This document shows positions 10,101 through 15,129 of a stretch of 28,420 nt of DNA, piece by piece. The DNA lies in NCBI GenBank assembly GCA_963642455.1, contig CAVIGM010000019.1:1-28420 (forward strand). Direction: 5' to 3'. The translations under genes and the position numbers were made by a program. This stretch comes from Crickella sp963642455 (GTDB lineage Bacteria; Bacillota; Clostridia; Peptostreptococcales; Anaerovoracaceae). The notes beneath the pieces were generated by a model that was not told the DNA's origin, did no database searches, and was given only the letters and a program-made list of their open reading frames with translations. The number at the start of each line of letters is the position of its first letter. The stretch's first letter is position 1.

Positions 10101-10840
10101 GTTGGAAGATCTCCAGGTCTTAATCTCTTATAGAGTTCCTTGAGGCCGCCCTCTGTATTCTTGGTGGTATCCTTCTCTAAGGTCTTGAGAAGTCTATCAT
10201 CTTCTCCAAGAACGCTTATGATGTCCTCGTTGGTCTCTAATCCAAGTGCTCTAAGAAATGCAGTGATAGGCATTTTTCTTGCCTTGTCGACCTTAACATA
10301 AATTGCTTCCTGAGAATCTGTCTCGTATTCAATCCATGCTCCTCTGTTAGGAATGATTTGCGCAGTATAGAGCTTTCTGTTCGACTTATCAATGCTTACA
10401 TCAAAATAAGCGCTCGGCGATCTGAGCATCTGTGTTACGATGGTTCTTTCGGCGCCGTTGTAGACAAAAGTTCCCTTCTCTGTCATGAGAGGGAAATCGC
10501 CCATGAACACCTCAGACTCTTTGATTTCGCCGGTCTCTTTGTTGATCAGACGAGCCTTAACCTTAAGAGGAACCGCATAAGTTGCCTCTCTGTCCTTGCA
10601 CTCCTCTTGATCATACTTGATTCCGTCCATGTCAAAGACATAGTCTACAAATTCAAGATTGAGATTGTTAGTCGTGTCACGCACAGGTGATACATCTTCG
10701 AGAACCTCCTTGAGGCCCTCCTCCATGAACCACTTGTATGACTGTGTCTGAATATCAATGAGGTTAGGCATTTCACATACTTCATTGATCTTTGAGAACG
10801 TCATACGTTCTTTTCTTCCGACTTTTTCAGGATGTGGCAT
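7103..10840 (-). CDS. rpoB: DNA-directed RNA polymerase subunit beta
   Basis: Core RNA polymerase subunit, 1245 residues from the chosen start. An in-frame ATG 36 bases upstream exists, but only the ATG at 10838-10840 has a well-placed GGAG (GGAGAAAATAATG), and its MPHPEKVGRKER start fits the family. The rifampicin-binding cluster reads SSQLSQFMDQNN...THKRRISALGPGG; D494, H504 and S509 (E. coli D516, H526, S531) are wild-type, so ordinary rifampicin sensitivity would be expected. The C-terminus ends in an acidic tail (DVDEEDLSNLEGLEE...). It lies 530 bases from rplL, an unusually long gap for this operon, filled by repeats and hairpins. Confidence 0.97.
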   Translation of the reverse strand: MPHPEKVGRKERMTFSKINEVCEMPNLIDIQTQSYKWFMEEGLKEVLEDVSPVRDTTNNLNLEFVDYVFDMDGIKYDQEECKDREATYAVPLKVKARLINKETGEIKESEVFMGDFPLMTEKGTFVYNGAERTIVTQMLRSPSAYFDVSIDKSNRKLYTAQIIPNRGAWIEYETDSQEAIYVKVDKARKMPITAFLRALGLETNEDIISVLGEDDRLLKTLEKDTTKNTEGGLKELYKRLRPGDLPTTDSARSMLETLLFDPRRYDLARVGRFKYNKKLGIHDRIADTIVAEDVFDPNTGDTLAEKGQKISKELAMEIEDAGVVSVLCYAKADEDDSIVKVVGNNFVDPSKYVDFDLSVYRLSEKVYYPVLKEILVEAAGDEDKIRLGIAERKKELSPKNIILEDIIASVSYILNLNHGIGDIDDIDHLGNRRLKTVGELLQNQCRIGFARMEKTIRERMTTENSSPKDLINIRPVTAAIKEFFGSSQLSQFMDQNNPLAELTHKRRISALGPGGLSRERAGFEVRDVHYSHYGRMCPIETPEGPNIGLIGSLTTYGIINEYGFIETPYRKVDKATGIVTKEVEYLSATDEELMIVAQANEPLDAEGHFVNNKVAVRGVKGEITLVPKTEVDYMDVSPKQVVSVATAMIPFLENDDANRALMGSNMQRQAVPLLVTEAPIVGTGIEYKAACDSGAVVLAKNSGIVEFVDGTSVKIRRDDNGEIDTYKMLKFKRSNQGTCINQRPIVSFGEHIEAGEVVADGPSTNLGEISLGKNLLIGFMTWEGYNYEDAIILNERLLMDDVLTSLHIEKHECESRDTKLGPEEITRDIPNVGENALKELDEDGIIRVGAEVHSTDILVGKLTPKSETDLTPETRMLRAIFGEKSKEVRDSSLRLPHGEEGVVIDVRVFDRSNSNELSPGVNKVVHVYVANKRKINVGDKMAGRHGNKGVISRILPQEDMPFLENGECLQVMLNPLGVPSRMNVGQVLEVHLGLAAKKKGWYISTPVFDGASEKDVINLLDECGYPKTGKLRLRDGRTGEFFDNPVTVGYMYMLKLHHLVDDKIHARSTGPYSLVTQQPLGGKAQFGGQRFGEMEVWALEAYGAAYTLQEILTVKSDDIIGRTKTYEAIINGVNIPKPGIPEAFKVLIKELQALALDIRTMTDDDQEIKIRETSEYDGALTYDRMISDNDRRAEREREYAEIENNYGGAIGSIDDVDEEDLSNLEGLEEAEEDFDPDFDIFSIED

Positions 10841-10872
10841 TATTTTCTCCTTCTTTATGTTTGCTATTAGAT

Positions 10873-10922
10873 GCAAATTTGCTGATTTTTCACGAAAAAT
10901 TCATATAAATCAGGCAAATTGC
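10873..10922 (-). other. Long imperfect inverted repeat upstream of rpoB
   Basis: A 50-base inverted repeat pairs a GCAATTTGC-C-TGATTT arm with an AAATCAG-CAAATTTGC arm, giving about 15 base pairs with one bulged base on each side. It ends about 23 bases before the rpoB ribosome binding site. No T-run follows it in the direction of transcription. It would form a hairpin in the rpoBC leader and could be a processing or control site; this role is inferred from position only. Confidence 0.5.
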
Positions 10923-10940
10923 GGCTTGTCTTTAACGCAC

Positions 10941-10972
10941 GAATTGAGCCCCCTCATTTGAGGGCTCAATTC
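10941..10972. other. Stable 11-bp hairpin in rplL-rpoB spacer (possible attenuator)
   Basis: A perfect GAATTGAGCCC / GGGCTCAATTC stem encloses 10 bases. An alternative pairing adds CCCTC / GAGGG with a two-base bulge. Neither strand has a following T-run, so a simple intrinsic terminator is unlikely. In E. coli a partial terminator and an RNase III site lie in the same rplL-rpoB position and set the ratio of ribosomal protein to RNA polymerase synthesis. A similar role here is plausible but unproven. Confidence 0.5.
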
Positions 10973-11045
10973 TCTATTGCGTGGTTCGAACCGATATCGC
11001 ACGGTCCAATTTGTTAATAAATGTTTCGTTCTGCGCGGAACCCAA

Positions 11046-11092
11046 GCCGATTGCGAGCGCGCGTACTCGTCGTACGCAAGCGAGCGATTATC
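11046..11092. repeat. Palindromic core of repeat unit 1
   Basis: The central stem is GCGTAC / GTACGC with a TCGTC loop. Outward it keeps the same two 2x2 internal loops as units 2 and 3, then pairs through 11049/11089 using two G-T pairs. Pairs 11048/11090 and 11047/11091 fail. Its left arm is of unit-2 type and its right arm of unit-3 type. Confidence 0.75.
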
Positions 11093-11165
11093 GCAGGATG
11101 ACAACGCAGAATGGAAATTATCGAGGCACGTGCCGAAGAGAATTTTCGTTAGGCTAGGAACCCAA

Positions 11166-11212
11166 GCCGATTGCGAGCGCGCGTACTCGTCGTACGCAAG
11201 CGAGTAATCGGT
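11166..11212. repeat. Palindromic core of repeat unit 2
   Basis: Arms 11167-11186 and 11192-11211 pair without gaps: 15 Watson-Crick pairs and one G-T pair out of 20, around a 5-base TCGTC loop. Mismatches are confined to two 2x2 internal loops (11175-11176 against 11202-11203, and 11179-11180 against 11198-11199). The outer helix is CCGATT / AATCGG. Confidence 0.8.
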
Positions 11213-11287
11213 GCAGGGTGACAACGCATAACGGAAATTACCGCTCTTCCTGTGCCGAAGAGAATTTTCATTCTGCTAGGAATACCA

Positions 11288-11334
11288 GATAATCGTGAAC
11301 GCGCGTACTTCTCGTACGCAAGTGAGCGATTATC
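11288..11334. repeat. Palindromic core of repeat unit 3
   Basis: Arms 11288-11308 and 11314-11334 pair without gaps around a TTCTC loop, with mismatches at the same two internal-loop positions as unit 2. The outer helix is GATAATCG / CGATTATC. Several base pairs differ from unit 2 on both sides at once, keeping the pairing. Confidence 0.8.
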
Positions 11335-11370
11335 GCAGGATGACAACGCAGAATGGAAATTATCGAGGCA

Positions 11371-11736
11371 CTAAGCGAGTTCTACTACTGCTCCTGCACC
11401 CTCAAGAGCCTCCTTAAGAGCGTTAGCCTCTGCTGCGTCTACGTTCTCCTTAACGTTGCAAGGTGCGGAATCTACGAGCTCCTTAGCTTCCTTAAGTCCG
11501 AGTCCTGTTGCTTCTCTTACAGCCTTGATAACCTTAATCTTCTCAGCGCCGATCTCCTTAAGAACTACGTTGAATTCTGTCTTCTCTTCAGCCTCTGCTG
11601 CTACGGCACCGCCTGCTGCTGGAGCTGCTACTGCTACTGCGCTTACACCGAACTCTTCCTCAAGAGCCTTTACGAGTTCGTTAATCTCAAGAATGCTCAT
11701 TTCCTTCAGAGCCTCAATGATTTGATCCTTATTCAT
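11371..11736 (-). CDS. rplL: 50S ribosomal protein L7/L12
   Basis: Acidic stalk protein, present in multiple dimers per ribosome, that recruits translation factors and stimulates their GTPase activity. The 121 residues comprise an N-terminal dimerisation helix region (about 1-30), an Ala/Gly-rich hinge (about 37-50) and a C-terminal globular domain with the conserved GLGLKEAKELVD stretch. It ends in VVELA where many homologues end in VELK. AAGGAG lies upstream of the ATG. It follows rplJ after 106 bases; that gap has a small AGCAAT / ATTGCT hairpin and a TATAAT-like box (11775-11780) without a convincing -35. The downstream repeat array touches its stop codon. Confidence 0.98.
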   Translation of the reverse strand: MNKDQIIEALKEMSILEINELVKALEEEFGVSAVAVAAPAAGGAVAAEAEEKTEFNVVLKEIGAEKIKVIKAVREATGLGLKEAKELVDSAPCNVKENVDAAEANALKEALEGAGAVVELA

Positions 11737-11842
11737 TGTTAATTTCTCCTTTTTTTCTATAAATCTTAGTTCAAATTATAATGTTTAAATTGTTGTGGGA
11801 CTAACCCTGTGTTATGCAAAAGCAATCTTGCTATTGCTACTC

Positions 11843-12340
11843 TTAGGCTTCCTTCTCGGCGATAGCCTTGAGTGTGAGAGCGAGCTTGGTCATTGGTGAC
11901 TGGATGCTGCCCATAAATCTTGCGATGAGTTCGTCTCTTGATGGGATTGTTGCGAAGTCCTCGATCTGATTCTTGTCGTATACTACGCCTTCAACTACTC
12001 CACCCTTGAAAGCCATCTTCTTGTATTCCTTGATAGCCTTTGAGAGTACTCTTGTGGATGCTGTTGCATCCTCTGTGCAAAATGCAAGAGCTGTTGAGCC
12101 CTTAAGTGTATCTCCTTCTCCGAGTGCTTCGAAAGGTGTTCCTGCGATAGCTCTCTTGATAAGAGTGTTCTTGTAAACAGTGAAAGCAACGCCTTCCTTT
12201 CTGAGATTTGCTCTGAGTACTTCAGCCTGCTCTACTGTAATTCCCAGGTAGTCTACTGCAACTACAGATACGGAATTCTCAAATCTATCCTTAATCTCGT
12301 CGATAACTACCTGCTTAGCTTCTTTTGCTGCTACAGACAT
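11843..12340 (-). CDS. rplJ: 50S ribosomal protein L10
   Basis: Stalk base protein that binds 23S rRNA near the factor-binding site and anchors L7/L12 dimers through its C-terminal helix. The 165 residues match Firmicute L10. The sequence begins MSVAAKEAKQVVIDEIKDRFENS and contains the conserved VAVDYLGITVEQAEVLRANLR and FTVYKNTLIKRAI blocks. GGAAAGGAG precedes the ATG. It is the first gene of an rplJ-rplL unit that has its own probable promoter and an L10-leader attenuator upstream, so expression is likely fed back on by the L10-L12 complex. Confidence 0.98.
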   Translation of the reverse strand: MSVAAKEAKQVVIDEIKDRFENSVSVVAVDYLGITVEQAEVLRANLRKEGVAFTVYKNTLIKRAIAGTPFEALGEGDTLKGSTALAFCTEDATASTRVLSKAIKEYKKMAFKGGVVEGVVYDKNQIEDFATIPSRDELIARFMGSIQSPMTKLALTLKAIAEKEA

Positions 12341-12361
12341 ATTCTATGTTTCTCCTTTCCT

Positions 12362-12476
12362 GAGTGCGTGGCACTCATTATTGGGTTCAGGTACAAAATA
12401 CCCCGCTATTAGACAGCGGGGTTCAATTTATAATTGTACCTCGGCGGGAAATTAAGCTTACGCACCCGCTGTCTTA
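12362..12476 (-). promoter_or_regulatory. L10 leader (rplJL autoregulatory attenuator)
   Basis: The transcript upstream of rplJ has the recognisable L10-leader core: a GACAGCGGGTGC block (12462-12473) and a CCCGCCGAGGT block (12438-12448). Three competing helices are visible. GCGGG / CCCGC (12465-12469 with 12444-12448) closes the L10-binding element. AGACAGCGGG (12465-12474) is perfectly complementary over 10 bases to CCCGCTGTCT (12411-12420), an antiterminator. CCCCGCT / AGCGGGG (12401-12421) forms a terminator stem. In the known system the L10(L12) complex stabilises the first helix, frees the terminator and reduces rplJL expression. A further 6-bp hairpin (12362-12376) sits just before the rplJ ribosome binding site. 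Confidence 0.85.
12395..12421 (-). terminator. Conditional terminator of the L10 leader
   Basis: A 7-bp perfect GC-rich stem CCCCGCT / AGCGGGG with a 7-base loop is followed on the minus strand by TATTTTG. It overlaps the antiterminator arm at 12411-12420, so the two structures exclude each other. The T-run is short, which suits partial termination. Confidence 0.7.
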
Positions 12477-12524
12477 GGTTGATATTCAAATTTACTTAGC
12501 TCTTCAGTTCGTGAAATTGTCGAA

Positions 12525-12533
12525 ATTATATCA
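12525..12533 (-). promoter_or_regulatory. Probable extended -10 promoter for rplJL
   Basis: The minus strand reads TGATATAAT, a perfect TATAAT (12525-12530) with an extended TGN upstream. No good -35 box is seen at 16-18 bases, which is tolerated with an extended -10. It lies in the rplA-rplJ gap and would start an L10 leader of about 178 bases. Readthrough from rplKA is also likely. Confidence 0.5.
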
Positions 12534-12546
12534 ACTATTAATTCGA

Positions 12547-13245
12547 TTATTGAACTGAAAGTGTAGCTGTATTGATCTTAACGCCAGGGCTCATTGTTGA
12601 AGCGACTGTTACGCTCTTGAAATACTGACCCTTTGCTGCTGCAGGCTTAGCCTTAGCGATTGCCTGTGTGATAGCCTTTGCGTTGTCAATGAGCTGCTCG
12701 TCTGTGAAGGACTTCTTTCCAATGATTACATGGATGATATTTGCCTTGTCAAGACGGTATTCAACCTTACCTGCCTTGATGTCAGCGAGTGCCTTCTCGA
12801 TGTCCATAGTTACTGTTCCGGACTTAGGGTTAGGCATGAGTCCCTTAGGACCGAGAACCTTACCGAGACGTCCAACAACACCCATCATATCAGGTGTAGC
12901 TACTACAGCATCAAAGTCGAACCAACCCTCTTTCTGAATCTTCTCAGCCATGTCTTCAGCGCCTACATAATCAGCTCCTGCTGCCTTTGCTTCCTCTGCC
13001 TTAGGTCCCTTAGCGAAAACAAGAACTTTCTTGCTCTTACCTGTTCCGTGTGGCAGTACGATTGCGCCTCTAACCTGCTGGTCTGCGTGTCTTCCATCTA
13101 CTCCGAGGCGGAAGTGCATTTCGATTGTCTCGTCAAACTTAGCGTTAGCGAGTTCTTTTACCTGCTTAATAGCGGACTCTACATCGAAAAGTTCGTGCTT
13201 ATCGAATGTGCCTACTACTGCAGCGTATCTCTTTGATCTTTTCAT
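12547..13245 (-). CDS. rplA: 50S ribosomal protein L1
   Basis: Large-subunit protein that forms the mobile L1 stalk binding deacylated tRNA at the E site; in many bacteria it also represses its own mRNA. The 232 residues match the family. Recognisable blocks are VRGAIVLPHGTGKSKKVLVFAKG and DMMGVVGRLGKVLGPKGLMPNPKSGTVT, the latter being the L1 signature. Start MKRSKRYAAV has AAGGAGG upstream. It lies 52 bases after rplK in the same transcription unit. Only the rplK-rplA gap was inspected for an L1-binding operator and none was recognised. Confidence 0.98.
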   Translation of the reverse strand: MKRSKRYAAVVGTFDKHELFDVESAIKQVKELANAKFDETIEMHFRLGVDGRHADQQVRGAIVLPHGTGKSKKVLVFAKGPKAEEAKAAGADYVGAEDMAEKIQKEGWFDFDAVVATPDMMGVVGRLGKVLGPKGLMPNPKSGTVTMDIEKALADIKAGKVEYRLDKANIIHVIIGKKSFTDEQLIDNAKAITQAIAKAKPAAAKGQYFKSVTVASTMSPGVKINTATLSVQ

Positions 13246-13297
13246 TTAATCCTCCTTGGTGGTGCTATCGGTGTCGTTCTGACTACCTCCCACTGCA

Positions 13298-13723
13298 TTA
13301 CTCAGTTACCGTTACTCCCATGCTGCGAGCTGTTCCCTTAATCATATCTGTTGCTGCTTCAAGGGATGCTGCATTGAGATCAGGCATCTTAGTCTTAGCT
13401 ATTTCCTCTGCCTGTGCGTATGTAATTGAAGCTACCTTAGTCTTGTTAGGTACGCCCGAACCAGACTCGATGCCAGCTGCCTTCTTAATAAGAACTGCTG
13501 CTGGAGGTGTCTTGCATACGAATGAGAACGATCTGTCCTTATATACAGTGATTACTACAGGAATGATCATTCCCTGCTGATCCTGTGTTCTTGCATTGAA
13601 CTGCTTGCAGAAGTCCATAATATTTACGCTCTTCTGACCAAGTGCTGGACCAACTGGTGGTGCTGGTGTAGCTGCGCCGGCAGGGATCTGAAGCTTAATA
13701 TAGCCGTCGATCTTCTTTGCCAT
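13298..13723 (-). CDS. rplK: 50S ribosomal protein L11
   Basis: Protein of the GTPase-associated centre, next to the thiostrepton site, and needed for RelA-type sensing of uncharged tRNA. The 141 residues match the family exactly. The proline-rich N-terminal segment (about residues 18-28) and GQKSVNIMDFCKQFNART are the N-terminal hallmark; the C-terminal rRNA-binding domain has AAGIESGSGVPN. AAGGAG precedes the ATG. It follows nusG after 23 bases and precedes rplA in a conserved order. Confidence 0.98.
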   Translation of the reverse strand: MAKKIDGYIKLQIPAGAATPAPPVGPALGQKSVNIMDFCKQFNARTQDQQGMIIPVVITVYKDRSFSFVCKTPPAAVLIKKAAGIESGSGVPNKTKVASITYAQAEEIAKTKMPDLNAASLEAATDMIKGTARSMGVTVTE

Positions 13724-13746
13724 GTCTTACTCCTTTCTCTAATATT

Positions 13747-14337
13747 CTATTTTAATTTGTTCACCTGTGAGAATTCAAGCTCTGCAGGTGTATCTCTACC
13801 GAACATCGAAATCTTAGCTCTTACAATCTGCTTCTCAGGATAGATTGCTTCTACTATGCCGAGCTGGCCTTCGAAAACTCCTCCGATGATGCGAACTGTA
13901 TCGCCAACTTCGATATCCAGGTCGATTCTAAGCTTCTCAACGCCCATTCTTACTATCTCTTCCTTAGTTAGCGGAATAGGGTTGGTACCGTGTCCAACGA
14001 AGCCTGTAACGCCCTCTGTATTTCTTACGAGGTACCAAGTCTCGTTGTTAACGATCATCTTTATTACTACGTATCCGGGGAAAAGCTTACGGGTCTTAAC
14101 CTTCTTAACACCGTTCTTGATCTCGACTCTTTCCTCTGTAGGAATAGTGACCTCGAGAATCAAGTCCTGCATGCCTCGGTATTCTACCATCCTCTCGATG
14201 CTATCCTTGACCTTGTTCTCATATCCCGAATAAGTATGCACAACATACCATTTAGCTGTTCCGTCTCCACGAAGACCTTCGTCCTTAAGTGGAGATGCAG
14301 TTGATTTGATTGTTGTCTTATTCTCAATATCTGTCAT
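13747..14337 (-). CDS. nusG: Transcription termination/antitermination factor NusG
   Basis: Binds the RNA polymerase clamp and modulates pausing, Rho termination and coupling to ribosomes. Of 196 residues, about 28-125 form the NGN domain (starting KWYVVHTYSGYENKV, with KLFPGYVVIKM), and about 138-190 a KOW domain (DTVRIIGGVFEGQLGIVEAI). The 27-residue segment before the NGN domain is longer than usual and polar. The ATG start is supported by GGAG nine bases upstream; a later start would lack such a site. It lies 23 bases after secE and 23 before rplK. Confidence 0.97.
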   Translation of the reverse strand: MTDIENKTTIKSTASPLKDEGLRGDGTAKWYVVHTYSGYENKVKDSIERMVEYRGMQDLILEVTIPTEERVEIKNGVKKVKTRKLFPGYVVIKMIVNNETWYLVRNTEGVTGFVGHGTNPIPLTKEEIVRMGVEKLRIDLDIEVGDTVRIIGGVFEGQLGIVEAIYPEKQIVRAKISMFGRDTPAELEFSQVNKLK

Positions 14338-14360
14338 GCTGCTTGTCTCCGTTGCTTAAT

Positions 14361-14633
14361 CTATGAAAGTGTGATTCCGAGAATACTCTTCAATGCTGCA
14401 AGGAAGCCTGTGTCGATTGCCCAAAAGGCAACAGCAAATAGAGCGCATGTCACTATTACTACAACAGTACTGGTGCCAAGCTCCTCCTTGGTCGGCCATA
14501 CTACCTTCTTGAGCTCTTGTCTTACGCCCTTGAGGTACGCGATGAAGCCGCCCTTTTCCTTGCTTGCAGACTTATCTGCGGCATTCTTTGGGAGATTCTT
14601 TGTATTCTCATTATTTCCAGCGTTATTTGCCAT
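14361..14633 (-). CDS. secE: Preprotein translocase subunit SecE
   Basis: Essential small membrane subunit of the SecYEG channel. The 90-residue protein has a polar N-terminus, the conserved amphipathic segment YLKGVRQELKKVVWPTKEEL (about 34-53) and one membrane span (about 55-78, TSTVVVIVTCALFAVAFW...). This is the single-span type usual in Firmicutes. It sits between rpmG and nusG, which is its near-universal position. Confidence 0.96.
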   Translation of the reverse strand: MANNAGNNENTKNLPKNAADKSASKEKGGFIAYLKGVRQELKKVVWPTKEELGTSTVVVIVTCALFAVAFWAIDTGFLAALKSILGITLS

Positions 14634-14665
14634 GAGATGTCTCCGTATAAAACCTTAAGAAAAAA

Positions 14666-14827
14666 CTATTTAGTCTCCTTGTGGAGTGTCTCCTTGTTAC
14701 AGAACTTGCAATACTTCATGAGTTCAATTCTGTCAGGATTGTTTCTCTTGTTCTTCATAGTATTGTAGTTTCTCTGCTTGCACTCTGTGCATGCAAGGAT
14801 AACCTTCTGTCTTACTCCTGCTGCCAT
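14666..14827 (-). CDS. rpmG: 50S ribosomal protein L33
   Basis: Small 53-residue large-subunit protein, beginning MAAGVRQKVILACTECKQRNYNT in coding terms at the ATG 14825-14827. It carries two cysteine pairs, CTEC (13-16) and CKFC (40-43), so it is the zinc-binding (C+) form of L33. AAGGAG lies seven bases upstream. It is the first gene of the rpmG-secE-nusG-rplK-rplA unit behind a clear promoter and leader hairpin. Confidence 0.95.
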   Translation of the reverse strand: MAAGVRQKVILACTECKQRNYNTMKNKRNNPDRIELMKYCKFCNKETLHKETK

Positions 14828-14879
14828 TGTAATTCTCCTTATTATAAAAATGTTGCAAAGTGTATTATTTCAACCCAAA

Positions 14880-14904
14880 ATCAGAGCGACTCCTTCGCTC
14901 TGAT
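14880..14904 (-). other. Leader hairpin upstream of rpmG with AAGGAG-type loop
   Basis: A perfect 10-bp stem ATCAGAGCGA / TCGCTCTGAT with the 5-base loop AGGAG lies about 20 bases after the predicted transcription start. TTTTGGG follows on the minus strand, so it could act as a weak terminator or attenuator, or as a 5' stabilising hairpin. The loop resembles a ribosome binding site, but no reading frame follows it at a sensible distance. Confidence 0.6.
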
Positions 14905-14930
14905 GGTGAATTTCATAAAGATGCTTAGAT

Positions 14931-14959
14931 ATAATACTCTACATTCCTTGTAAAGTCAA
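14931..14959 (-). promoter_or_regulatory. Sigma-A-type promoter for rpmG-secE-nusG-rplKA
   Basis: On the minus strand TTGACT (14954-14959) and TATTAT (14931-14936) are separated by exactly 17 bases, each one mismatch from consensus. The -35 box begins 3 bases after the stop codon of the small membrane protein gene. Transcription should begin near 14924, leaving a leader of about 97 bases. Confidence 0.82.
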
Positions 14960-14962
14960 GCA

Positions 14963-15124
14963 TTACTTCCATAAGAATATGCCCAAAACGAAGCCACCTA
15001 TAGCCACAGCGAAGCCTATTACAAGCTTAATTATATTCATTCTTTTTTCTTTATCTACGTCCTTTGGTGGTTCTTTATAATTCCCATAATTAGGATTTCC
15101 TGGATACTTTCTCTTGCTACTCAT
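14963..15124 (-). CDS. Small single-span membrane protein of unknown function
   Basis: A 53-residue reading frame, ATG at 15122-15124. It lies 5 bases after the rlmB stop, with GAGG at the end of rlmB serving as a likely ribosome binding site, so it is probably translated with rlmB. Residues 1-30 are polar and rich in Lys, Pro, Asn and Tyr (MSSKRKYPGNPNYGNYKEPP...). Residues about 31-52 form one membrane span (IIKLVIGFAVAIGGFVLGIF). Two consecutive basic residues before the span suggest the N-terminus stays in the cytoplasm. I do not recognise the family. It occupies the place where yacP and sigH lie in Bacillus, but has no resemblance to either. Confidence 0.7.
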   Translation of the reverse strand: MSSKRKYPGNPNYGNYKEPPKDVDKEKRMNIIKLVIGFAVAIGGFVLGIFLWK

Positions 15125-15129
15125 ATTTC

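Larger units (their letters stand above)
11024..11371. repeat. Array of three ~120-bp palindromic repeat units
   Basis: Three homologous units fill most of the rplL-rpoB spacer. The core GCGCGTAC recurs at 11059, 11179 and 11301, and GACAACGCA recurs at spacings of 120 and 122 bases. Units 1 and 2 share an identical left part (ggaacccaagccgattgcga...), while units 1 and 3 share an identical right part (gcgattatcgcagg...). Each unit centres on an imperfect hairpin listed separately. Short reading frames across the array exist on both strands, but they only repeat the same peptide and have no credible start sites. It is not a CRISPR array: three units, large palindromes, no unique spacers. The array ends at the rplL stop codon. 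Confidence 0.85.

Noticed and set aside
7103..10840. Rifampicin- or streptomycin-resistance mutations in rpoB and rpsL
   Set aside because: The key positions (RpoB D494, H504, S509; RpsL K56, K101) all carry the wild-type residue.
7103..10876. Upstream in-frame ATG for rpoB at 10876
   Set aside because: It would add 12 residues not typical of RpoB, and only the ATG at 10840 has a GGAG at correct spacing.
10983..10992. tRNA T-arm-like palindrome GGTTCGAACC
   Set aside because: No acceptor, D or anticodon stems can be formed around it on either strand, so it is not a tRNA gene. A tRNA remnant cannot be excluded but is not supported.
10910..11346. Several short open frames on both strands over the repeat array
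   Set aside because: They simply translate the repeats (the same peptide recurs each 120 bases), overlap each other, and have no ribosome binding sites. Such frames may appear as spurious hypothetical proteins in annotations.
11024..11371. CRISPR array
   Set aside because: Only three units of ~120 bp that are homologous along their whole length, with no unique spacers and no cas genes.
11775..11803. Possible extra promoter for rplL (TATAAT at 11775-11780)
   Set aside because: The matching -35 region (TTAGTC/TAGTCC) is poor. An extra rplL promoter would make biological sense, but the sequence alone does not support it.
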